A stretch of 19,575 nt of DNA from an uncultured Bdellovibrionales bacterium (GTDB taxonomy: Bacteria; Bdellovibrionota; Bdellovibrionia; Bdellovibrionales; JAMPXM01), in assembly GCA_937927435.1 (NCBI GenBank), contig CALBDW010000047.1, positions 1 through 19,575 of the forward strand. The letters are read 5' to 3'. Both the position numbers and the translations under genes were made by a program. The notes beneath the pieces are model-generated. The model ran no database searches, had not been told where the DNA came from, and worked only from the letters and a program-made list of their open reading frames with translations. This document shows positions 7,591-13,545 of the stretch, in pieces. Numbering within the stretch: position 1 is the first letter of the stretch; each line of letters opens with the position of its first letter.

Positions 7591-8895
7591 TTATTTAGAG
7601 GGAAGACGGCAGAGCGAAGTGCTCGAGACGAGCTTTTTGATCGTTGCCAGTTGAGGAGTCCCTTTTCGAAGAACTTTCCAGTATCTCGCGCCCCCTAAGA
7701 ATCGGGAGTCGTTCGGTCGGCCCGAAATCACTCCGTCTTTAGGGACCCAGTGATTGAGAATCCGCACGCCGCACTCAAGATTGGGGCGGGGGTAGTGGAT
7801 TTGATCTTCGTTTTCGAAGCCGCAACGGTACCCTTGTGAGCTTTCAAGCGAAATTTGGAGAAGACCGCGGCTGACGACGTTCTTGCCGCTGCGGTCGACG
7901 ATCTTTTCCGTCAGCTGCACCATGGGATCGAAGGAGCTTTCCGCCGCGGCGATGGCGGAAATGATCTTTACCCAGAAGCTCTTTCGGCCCTCAATGCCGA
8001 ACGACAGGAAGGCGGGGCAAAACTCCATGACGTCCGCCGGGGTGGTGGCCAGCAACTCGCGTCCGTACCGACCGAGTGCGCGTACGGTGTATTCGGTCCA
8101 CTTGGCGGCGTAAGGCGAACGCCCGTCCCAGAAAGCGTGGATGTTCGATGAGCCTACCGGTTTCGGCGTGGGTTGTGGTTTTGGAGTCGCGGAGGGCACG
8201 GGGGTCGGCTTCGGCGTTGGTTTTGGAGTCGGCTTTGAAGGCGGCTGCGGCACCGGTGTGGGTTGCGGCGCAGGTGTCGGTCGCGGAGTCGCCTTCGGTG
8301 TAGCCGTCGGGCGAGGATTCGGCCGAGGCGTCGGTTGAGGTCTCGGAGTCGGTACCGGAGTCGGCATCGGCTTGGGCGGCTTTTGCGGCCGCGGAGTCGG
8401 TTGGGGCGTCGGCTGCGGCACTGGCGTGGGTTGCGGCGTGGGCGTCGTTTCCGGGCGCGGCTCGCTCTCGGGCAAAGTTATGGGCTCAGCCGGTTCAGAA
8501 GGCTCGCCTTGTGGCGGAAGCTCATCCGCGGGGCTTTCGACAGGAGTGTTCTCCTCCTCGTCGAACTCGAATTCATCGTCTTCATCGAAGTTCGGAATTT
8601 GCCCGCTCGGCAGGTGTTTGGGACGTCCCTCCGGCGGAACTTCCGGAAAGAGTGATTTAATCAGCTCTTCTTCGAGCTCCTGTTCTTCGGGCGTTAACGG
8701 TGGCTCCCATTGCTCAAAGTCCTCCGTGTCGAGGACCTCCTGCGAGTACGGATTCCGCGGTTCGAAACTGGCAGCGCCAAGAGGGGCCATATCTGCGCGG
8801 CCGCATGCGAGCTGGAGCGAAAGCGCAACAATCGATAGAAGGCCGAAGCCTCCAGAGTTTTTCCGCTGATCCGGTTTCCCTAAATTCGACTTCAC
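7591..8895 (-). CDS. Lipoprotein lytic transglycosylase (SLT-like) with long Pro/Thr-rich linker
   Basis: 434 residues from a GTG start. The start is chosen because a GGAG site lies a few bases before GTG 8895 and because it gives a normal lipoprotein signal ending in LQLAC (Cys31); an in-frame ATG at 8985 would bury the signal. An acidic stretch (rich in Glu/Asp, ~50-140) leads into about 100 residues of Pro-Thr-Pro, Pro-Lys and Pro-Gln repeats (~149-248), a likely cell-wall-spanning spacer. The C-terminal ~180 residues resemble the SLT lysozyme-like fold: AAAESSFDP holds the probable catalytic Glu319, followed by SRGLLQIS, the usual second motif (G-L-hQhS). Such enzymes cleave the MurNAc-GlcNAc bond to give 1,6-anhydro ends. 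Four Cys in this domain may form disulfides. The family assignment rests on these motifs, not full-length similarity. Confidence 0.8.
   Translation of the reverse strand: MKSNLGKPDQRKNSGGFGLLSIVALSLQLACGRADMAPLGAASFEPRNPYSQEVLDTEDFEQWEPPLTPEEQELEEELIKSLFPEVPPEGRPKHLPSGQIPNFDEDDEFEFDEEENTPVESPADELPPQGEPSEPAEPITLPESEPRPETTPTPQPTPVPQPTPQPTPRPQKPPKPMPTPVPTPRPQPTPRPNPRPTATPKATPRPTPAPQPTPVPQPPSKPTPKPTPKPTPVPSATPKPQPTPKPVGSSNIHAFWDGRSPYAAKWTEYTVRALGRYGRELLATTPADVMEFCPAFLSFGIEGRKSFWVKIISAIAAAESSFDPMVQLTEKIVDRSGKNVVSRGLLQISLESSQGYRCGFENEDQIHYPRPNLECGVRILNHWVPKDGVISGRPNDSRFLGGARYWKVLRKGTPQLATIKKLVSSTSLCRLPSK
8150..8455 (-). repeat. Degenerate tandem repeats coding the Pro/Thr linker
   Basis: On the minus strand the DNA repeats short units coding PTP, PKPTP and PQPTP. 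On the plus strand the same DNA reads as GTCGG(C/T)-like repeats. The units vary at third codon positions, so this is selected protein repeat rather than a fresh expansion. The length of such a tract may differ between strains. Confidence 0.75.
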
Positions 8896-9177
8896 GTTCG
8901 CTCCGCAGATAGCGTCCGGGCATGAAAAGCCGGCGGACCGCCCGGTATCGTTGCAAAATGGGTGCGAGTCACGCTCGCGGGACAAGTTGGCAAGTCATTG
9001 ATTTAAATAGAGAAGAGGACGGTGACTTGAAAACACTCGCTGGTGTCCTAAATAACCGGGTGACAATTTAGGGCAAGCGAGTGCGGAGGGGAGCCCCTAT
9101 TCGGCGTTTTTCGCTCCAAAGGCGGCGAGGCTTCGGAAACGGTCTTGGCCTACGAAGCCTCGCGAAGCTGAAAGAAC
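8896..9177. other. 282 bp intergenic region rich in inverted repeats
   Basis: No supported gene. Four inverted repeats follow each other: 8964-8968/8974-8978 (5 bp), 8991-8997/9023-9029 (7 bp, CAAGTCA/TGACTTG), a nested pair 9034-9041/9076-9083 (8 bp, CACTCGCT/AGCGAGTG) enclosing 9047-9053/9066-9072 (7 bp, CCTAAAT/ATTTAGG), and 9125-9135/9153-9163 (11 bp). The last lies past the stop of the small secreted protein and may act in 3'-end formation, but has no T-tract. The region must also hold the promoter of the transglycosylase (minus strand). A structured RNA here is possible. Confidence 0.55.
9125..9163 (-). terminator. Perfect 11 bp hairpin after the 97-residue secreted protein gene (terminator-like)
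   Basis: Arms GCGAGGCTTCG (9125-9135) and CGAAGCCTCGC (9153-9163) are perfectly complementary around a 17-base loop, 15 bp beyond the stop codon at 9178. Read on the minus strand there is no immediate run of T, so it is not a classic intrinsic terminator; it could protect the 3' end or work with Rho. Confidence 0.45.
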
Positions 9178-9471
9178 TTAGTTCCAAGAGGGGATCTGCG
9201 GGTTTTCCGCCGGAATGTACGGATCGTCCCAAGCCGAGCAGTTGCAGCCGTAGCCGACGAATTGGAAACCGTCGAAGCGGCGGATAATCCCCATGCCTTT
9301 GCACATACGAAGAGCCGTCCGGTAATCTTGGAAGGTGTAATTGCAAACGGCCGGGCGGGGATACGAACGGCGAGGAACTTCTTCTTCCGAAGCGTTCGTA
9401 GTTAACGGCGCGAGTGTAAGAACGGCGCCCAGTAGAATAAACACCATTTTAGAGAGTGCTTGCACGCGCAT
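9178..9471 (-). CDS. Small secreted protein with four cysteines, unknown function
   Basis: 97 residues. A classical signal peptide (hydrophobic core ~9-22) probably ends after Ala27 (TNA before SEEE). The mature part is about 70 residues with Cys at 43, 57, 76 and 78, enough for two disulfides in the periplasm or outside the cell, and is rich in aromatic residues (FDGFQFVGYGCNC). The start is certain: a near-perfect ribosome site (AAAGGAGGAAG) sits just upstream of ATG 9471. No family recognised. It stands alone, divergent from the three-repeat lipoprotein. Confidence 0.8.
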   Translation of the reverse strand: MRVQALSKMVFILLGAVLTLAPLTTNASEEEVPRRSYPRPAVCNYTFQDYRTALRMCKGMGIIRRFDGFQFVGYGCNCSAWDDPYIPAENPQIPSWN

Positions 9472-9515
9472 GGACTTCCTCCTTTTGACTCGGCACGGAA
9501 GAAATCAGGTCCGTG

Positions 9516-9528
9516 GTTGAAATTCAAC
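9516..9528. promoter_or_regulatory. Palindrome GTTGAAATTCAAC between divergent genes
   Basis: A perfect 13-base palindrome around a central A, in the 163 bp gap between the divergent secreted-protein (9471, -) and lipoprotein (9635, +) genes. The position suits an operator acting on both, but no regulator is known. A second short hairpin (TGTGG 9599-9603 with CCACA 9614-9618) lies just before the lipoprotein's ribosome site. Promoter boxes here are not clear enough to call. Confidence 0.35.
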
Positions 9529-9634
9529 TATTCCAAGCCATGTGAACTTTTTTTGCGATAGGCCGGGAATTGATTCGATTTAGACATGGCAAAAAGAATG
9601 TGGTTTTATTCGGCCACACTTTTGGGGGAAGCGC

Positions 9635-11038
9635 ATGGTATCCGTTAAGGGGAAGTTTTTCGTATCGCTTTTGTGGCTTTCGCTTTTGAGCCTGTCCGCT
9701 TGCATGCCGATCGGCGCTGACGATGACAGCACGCAGGCGCAGTGGCAGAAGAACGAAGAAAAACTGAAGGCGCTTTATGCGAACGTCGTCGGCACGTATA
9801 TGGGCCAAGTGGAGGTCTCTGGGCGGGCGAACGCTCTTTCGGCAAGTTTCATTTTTTACACAGTTAAAGTCGACGACGGCATCGACGCCAACAACGTTCC
9901 GAAGACCCACACGGAGCTTCGCGCGCAACTGCGTTTTGATCAGGTCGGCGAATACGACGATCACGTTTTCAAGGTGGATTACAAAGAACACACCGGCGAG
10001 TTCTATATGACGCAAATCGCGCAAGCTGCTGGTGCCGGGTGCCAAGTCGGGCCGCGGGATACTGCTCTTCAAGTTCGCGGACATTTGATCGATGGGAACC
10101 TGCGCGGAGATTTGATTTCGACCGGAAAAGTCGGTTCTCTGCAGATGGTGAGAAAGAGCGCGCAAACAGAGATTCCTCCTCGGGATCAAGCGCAACGCTT
10201 GATGCGGGCGTTTGCACGGATCTCGGGTACGTACGATGGCGCGGTCGGATCGCCGGATTCGCCCCTTGCCGCGAGAGTCGTTTTGCGGGTCGAGCAGTAT
10301 TCGGCGGGGCCGGGGCTGAACTGCCCCGAACTCGTGGGTTACTTCCGCTATAAGAACGCGATTGGTGAGCTCGACGATTCATCGTTCAAGGTCACGTACC
10401 GCGAGTCAACAGGCGAGATCCTTTTCAACTACAAGGGTAGCGCCGCCGCCGGCGTTTGTCCTGTCGGCCCCACGGACAGGGAATTGAAAATCGAAGGTTT
10501 TCTGAACGATTCAAGGCTGTGGGGGACGATGACGGGCGCCACGAGCGACTTCGGGCCGGTCGTGCTCGCGAAAGTTTCTGAAAACACCGAAATCGAAAAC
10601 GATCAAACCGAGCGTTTGGTGCAGGCATACAGCAAAATCGTCGGCACCTACGGCGGCCGGTTCACCGCCTATACGGGGGACTCCAAAGGCGGTTTCCCTG
10701 TTAAGATCGTCGTGAATCTTATCTCGAAGACCGTTAACTCGTTTGTGACGTGCCCGGCTCTGTCGGCGCAATACTACCGTCCCGACATGACTGTTGATCC
10801 ATCGATCGGAATGCTGCTTCTCGCGGTTGATTATTACCCGAGGGCCAACCGTCTGGTGTTCAAGACGGATCCGCAAATGCCGACATCAGGGCTTCCGGGC
10901 AGCAAGAATCTTCATATCGACGCAAACTTGAGCGCCTTCGGCTTTTCGGGACGCATGACGTGGTGGAACCGTTCTGGAGTCGTTGAAATGAAGCGTTGCT
11001 CGGGAGATGTGGTCACCGCGCAGGGCGAGTGCAAATAG
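9635..11038 (+). CDS. Lipoprotein built of three tandem ~140-residue repeats, unknown function
   Basis: 467 residues. A short signal ends in LSLSAC (Cys23). The mature protein is three copies of one module, starting near residues 49 (VVGTYMG), 195 (ISGTYDG) and 334 (IVGTYGG). Each copy has a (F/L)(K/A)V(D/T)Y strand motif. Copies 1 and 2 share CxVGPxDxxL, a closing G-x-L-x-D segment and a linker with TEI; copy 3 is more diverged and has SGLPGSKNLHID in place of the first motif. The alternating pattern suggests beta-rich folds. The start follows a GGGGGAA ribosome site at 9624-9630. It ends seven bases before the oppositely oriented tRNA gene, with no room for a separate terminator. No known family recognised; predicted to be lipid-anchored in the envelope. 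Confidence 0.85.
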   Translation: MVSVKGKFFVSLLWLSLLSLSACMPIGADDDSTQAQWQKNEEKLKALYANVVGTYMGQVEVSGRANALSASFIFYTVKVDDGIDANNVPKTHTELRAQLRFDQVGEYDDHVFKVDYKEHTGEFYMTQIAQAAGAGCQVGPRDTALQVRGHLIDGNLRGDLISTGKVGSLQMVRKSAQTEIPPRDQAQRLMRAFARISGTYDGAVGSPDSPLAARVVLRVEQYSAGPGLNCPELVGYFRYKNAIGELDDSSFKVTYRESTGEILFNYKGSAAAGVCPVGPTDRELKIEGFLNDSRLWGTMTGATSDFGPVVLAKVSENTEIENDQTERLVQAYSKIVGTYGGRFTAYTGDSKGGFPVKIVVNLISKTVNSFVTCPALSAQYYRPDMTVDPSIGMLLLAVDYYPRANRLVFKTDPQMPTSGLPGSKNLHIDANLSAFGFSGRMTWWNRSGVVEMKRCSGDVVTAQGECK

Positions 11039-11044
11039 TATTCA

Positions 11045-11120
11045 TGGTGACCCCACGAGGACTCGAACCTCGATCGACGGTTTAGGAAACCGTAGCTCTA
11101 TCCTGTTGAGCTATGGGGTC
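11045..11120 (-). tRNA. tRNA-Arg (anticodon CCU)
   Basis: The minus strand folds as a complete cloverleaf of 76 bases: acceptor GACCCCA pairs with TGGGGTC, D stem GCTC/GAGC, anticodon stem ACGGT/ACCGT with loop TTCCTAA (anticodon CCT, reading AGG), a four-base variable loop, T stem CGAGG/CCTCG with loop TTCGAGT, discriminator A and an encoded CCA end. All stems are perfectly paired. A TATATA tract at 11132-11137 is placed as a -10 box for this gene, but no good -35 is seen. No integrase or duplicated tRNA end is visible near it. Confidence 0.97.
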
Positions 11121-11448
11121 TCCGTGCTTTCTATATATTCGAGAAGACCTGTTCTGGCATCTGAAATTTCACCCTTCCGTAGACCGGCGCTGTGAGCGTG
11201 CATGGCGCCGCAGAAAAACAGATATTGTTTATATTTCACTCCCGCGAGAAGCTCAACGGCAGGCCTTGTCTCAAGAAAAATGGCGGTTTCCGGCTCTTAA
11301 CTCATTCTTTATTTTACTTTGACGCCGGTTTAGTGAGCATTGAATCAGATTGCATTTGATGTATCTTTTTTTACTGTACGGTATCTCTTCGTGAGTGCCC
11401 AGAAGAGAGGTGAATTTTAACTGCTCTGACTTGCGATACGAGGCCGAA
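11121..11448. other. 328 bp intergenic region upstream of the OmpR-type regulator
   Basis: No supported gene. It holds the minus-strand tRNA promoter near 11132, a 6 bp hairpin (CGGCGC 11185-11190 with GCGCCG 11205-11210) and AT-rich sequence toward the regulator. TTGCAT at 11350-11355, with TACTGT (11372-11377) 16 bp further on, is the best but weak sigma-70 candidate for the regulator. Confidence 0.35.
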
Positions 11449-12141
11449 ATGAAAGTGATGGTCATTGAGGATGAAGCGGATATCCGGGATATTCTGACGA
11501 ATCTTCTTGAGGACGAGGGTTTTGACGTCGTCGCGCTGGAAAGCGGTGTGAACGCTATAGAGGATATCAAAGCCCACCAGCCGGATCTGCTTCTCCTTGA
11601 CCAAATTCTCCCAGGGAAGACGGGAATTGAAGTGCTCAGAGAAGTGAGGGCTTCGGCCACTTACTCCAAACTGCCCATTATCATGGTGACGGGGCTCTCA
11701 GGCGAGGATGACAAAGTCAGTGCTCTTGACGTAGGAGCCGACGACTACATCACGAAGCCGTTTTATCCCAAAGAACTCACAGCTCGAATCAAAGCGTTGG
11801 TCCGTCGGTCGGCGCTCGTGGCCGCGGAAACCGGTCCCGTAAAAGAGCGGATTGAGCGTGAGGGCGTTACGATCGACTTTTCGGCCCATAAGGTTTGGGT
11901 CGATGGAACGGAAACGATGCTTACTCTCACGGAGTTCAGGATTTTGAGCGAGCTTTTGAAGCAAGTCGGCCAAGTCTTGACCCGCGAGAAGCTTCGCGAA
12001 CGAGCGCTCGGTAATTTGAACGTGACTGACCGGACGATCGATGTCCACATGGCCTCCTTGCGCAAGAAGCTGGGGCAGGTCGGTAGCCAAATCGAGACTG
12101 TCCGGGGGGTCGGTTACCGATTCGCCGAACGGAACGCCTGA
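11449..12141 (+). CDS. OmpR/PhoB-family response regulator, no adjacent kinase
   Basis: 230 residues, the normal length for the family. Receiver domain at ~1-120: acidic pair Glu7-Asp8 (VIEDE), phospho-acceptor Asp51 (LLLDQILPG), the Thr in MVTGL and the Lys in YITKPF. The C-terminal winged helix has LTLTEFRIL, the recognition-helix region TDRTIDVHMASLRKKL and the closing RGVGYRF. It binds DNA as a dimer after phosphorylation in known members. ATG 11449 is chosen because the receiver's first strand begins there and a GAGG lies five bases before it; an upstream in-frame ATG at 11395 would add 18 atypical residues. No histidine kinase is adjacent, so its partner is elsewhere; the target is unknown, possibly the protease gene downstream. 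Confidence 0.93.
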   Translation: MKVMVIEDEADIRDILTNLLEDEGFDVVALESGVNAIEDIKAHQPDLLLLDQILPGKTGIEVLREVRASATYSKLPIIMVTGLSGEDDKVSALDVGADDYITKPFYPKELTARIKALVRRSALVAAETGPVKERIEREGVTIDFSAHKVWVDGTETMLTLTEFRILSELLKQVGQVLTREKLRERALGNLNVTDRTIDVHMASLRKKLGQVGSQIETVRGVGYRFAERNA

Positions 12142-12473
12142 GAGGCGTAAATGGGCTCTACTCTCCTTCGACTGTCAGGGTTCTGAACAGCTCCAAAAAG
12201 TAACGCAAAATCAGCTACTTGAAGCCTCTCCTAGAATTTTTGGGACAATCTTGGGGCCGTTCTCCGTAAGTCGAGACCGGTCCCGAACTTTAATCCGTTT
12301 TTAAAAAACCAAAAAAGTTAAGTGAAAACAGTGGCTTACTGAGCGAGATTCCGAGACGGCGCTCGGCCCCGCATTTGCCTTCGATCAGAGTCGAGGATTC
12401 TTGAGGCGAAAGATTCGTATTGGAAAAGGGGCGATCAGCCTGGATTCCGATGCGATGGGAGGTCCCCGAGTAT
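12142..12473. other. 332 bp intergenic region between the regulator and the metalloprotease
   Basis: No supported gene. It contains an AT palindrome (GTTTTT 12297-12302, AAAAAC 12304-12309) and a short imperfect hairpin near 12168-12187 without a T-tract. A TTG at 12420 and an ATG at 12450 are in frame with the metalloprotease, so its true 5' end may reach into this region. No convincing promoter seen. Confidence 0.3.
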
Positions 12474-13133
12474 ATGCGCCGACGGTTTAACATTCTTATT
12501 GGCATCGTCGTGATTGCAGCCATTCTCCAGGCGTGCGGAGTGAAGCCCGCTCCTCAAGAAGCGTGCAATTTTGTGCAAAATAGCGAGCAACAACGTGTTT
12601 CGTGGGGGGCGCAAGTTCCCGTTGTTTTTCTCATTAGCAGTTATGTGCCGCCGGAGAGCCGCGGTCAGGTCGACGTATCCCAGTACTATGAGGCGATTCG
12701 CGCCGCTGCTCATGTCTGGAACGAAGCGATCGGTCGCGAGGTTATTCGAATCGGCGGTGTGACGGACGAAATGCCCAATTACGGCCGTGACCAAGTGAAC
12801 CTCATCAGCTTCATTGTCGATTGGAACGGAAATAGCGCTGAGCAGGCTCGTACGACGATCAACTGGGTCGGCAGCCGGATTTATGAAGCCGACATTTATA
12901 TCAATGTGCGGGATTTCAGATATTTCGCCGGGGATGAGCCGGGAGAGAACGAAGTCGACATGATGAGCCTCATGATTCACGAGTTCGGGCACGCTCTGGG
13001 GCTGAGGCATATTGACACGCCGCAGAGCGTCATGCAGCCGACGTTGGCGAGCGCTTCGAGGTTCATGCCGCAAAACGCGTTCCGGCGCAAATTGAGCGAA
13101 GTCGACCTGAATTCAATACGTTGCGAGTACTGA
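12474..13133 (+). CDS. Lipoprotein matrixin-like zinc metalloprotease (metzincin)
   Basis: 219 residues. The signal peptide ends in the lipobox LQAC (Cys21). The zinc site HEFGHALGLRH gives ligands His169, His173 and His179 with catalytic Glu170, the extended metzincin pattern HExxHxxGxxH. A Met-turn follows (SVMQP, Met187), as in the matrixin (M10A) family. The preceding EADIYIN is like the matrixin strand before the active-site helix. There is no cysteine-switch prodomain, so control must be by other means. ATG 12474 is preferred because it gives a standard lipoprotein signal, with GGGAGG eleven bases before it, a slightly long spacing; in-frame starts at 12450 or 12420 are possible. The substrate is unknown; it should act outside the cytoplasm. 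Confidence 0.9.
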   Translation: MRRRFNILIGIVVIAAILQACGVKPAPQEACNFVQNSEQQRVSWGAQVPVVFLISSYVPPESRGQVDVSQYYEAIRAAAHVWNEAIGREVIRIGGVTDEMPNYGRDQVNLISFIVDWNGNSAEQARTTINWVGSRIYEADIYINVRDFRYFAGDEPGENEVDMMSLMIHEFGHALGLRHIDTPQSVMQPTLASASRFMPQNAFRRKLSEVDLNSIRCEY

Positions 13134-13156
13134 GGCCCCACGCGGCGGATGGCCTC
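13132..13156 (+). terminator. Possible terminator after the metalloprotease
   Basis: GAGGCC (13132-13137) pairs with GGCCTC (13151-13156) around a 13-base loop. The stem starts inside the TGA stop codon and is followed by the moderately T-rich GAATTTGATT. Weak by size. Confidence 0.4.
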
Positions 13157-13320
13157 GAATTTGATTGGAAATGTACAGAGAAGGGGGCTGAAACCGGCAA
13201 ATCGGCTCCCAGAGTGGATAAGAAGAAACGCCTTAGATCAGGACGATGTAAGGTAATTTAAGTTGAGACATTCTGACCGCGATCGATACCATGAAAGGCA
13301 TCGGGAGCTGGAGGAGTTGA

Positions 13321-13545
13321 ATGATGATGATGATTACGACCGCGACTCAAGAACACGCGATTCTGAAAGAAGCGAATGCGGACGTGTATTCTTCCCGCTC
13401 TCACCAGCCGGCCCAGCCGGAAAAAGCCGAGTACGGCGCCGATGTCCTGATGCAGCTCCGGGCGAATCTTGCGCAACTTGAGGACCTCCATGCGCGGTTA
13501 CGTTTCGTCATGAGCGAAATCGCCTACCTCGTTAAGAAATCTTAA
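13321..13545 (+). CDS. Small helical cytosolic protein, 74 residues, unknown function
   Basis: No signal peptide or membrane segment. Residues ~40-74 form a likely amphipathic helix (MQLRANLAQLEDLHARLRF and then AYLVKK) that could self-associate or bind another protein. The start is supported by GGAGGAG at 13310-13316. The ORF opens with four ATG codons in a row, so initiation could occur at any of them. Its stop TAA overlaps the stop of the convergent coiled-coil gene by four bases (TTAA at 13542-13545). A longer reading from TTG 13263 in another frame is low-complexity and charged and is not favoured. No family recognised. Confidence 0.65.
   Translation: MMMMITTATQEHAILKEANADVYSSRSHQPAQPEKAEYGADVLMQLRANLAQLEDLHARLRFVMSEIAYLVKKS

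Noticed and set aside
8150..8455. Possible CRISPR or tandem array
   Set aside because: The repeats are short, irregular and in frame with a protein; there are no even spacers.
8141..8869. Gly/Val- and Ser-rich open frames on the plus strand
   Set aside because: They are the reverse reading of the repeated Pro/Thr codons and acidic part of the transglycosylase gene, and have no ribosome site.
11045..11120. tRNA as an integration site of a genomic island
   Set aside because: No integrase, no direct repeat of the tRNA end and no change of gene type on either side were seen within the window.
13263..13481. 72-codon plus-strand frame beginning at TTG
   Set aside because: Its first part is low-complexity and charged, it has no ribosome site, and the overlapping frame from 13321 has a strong one and a sensible helix.
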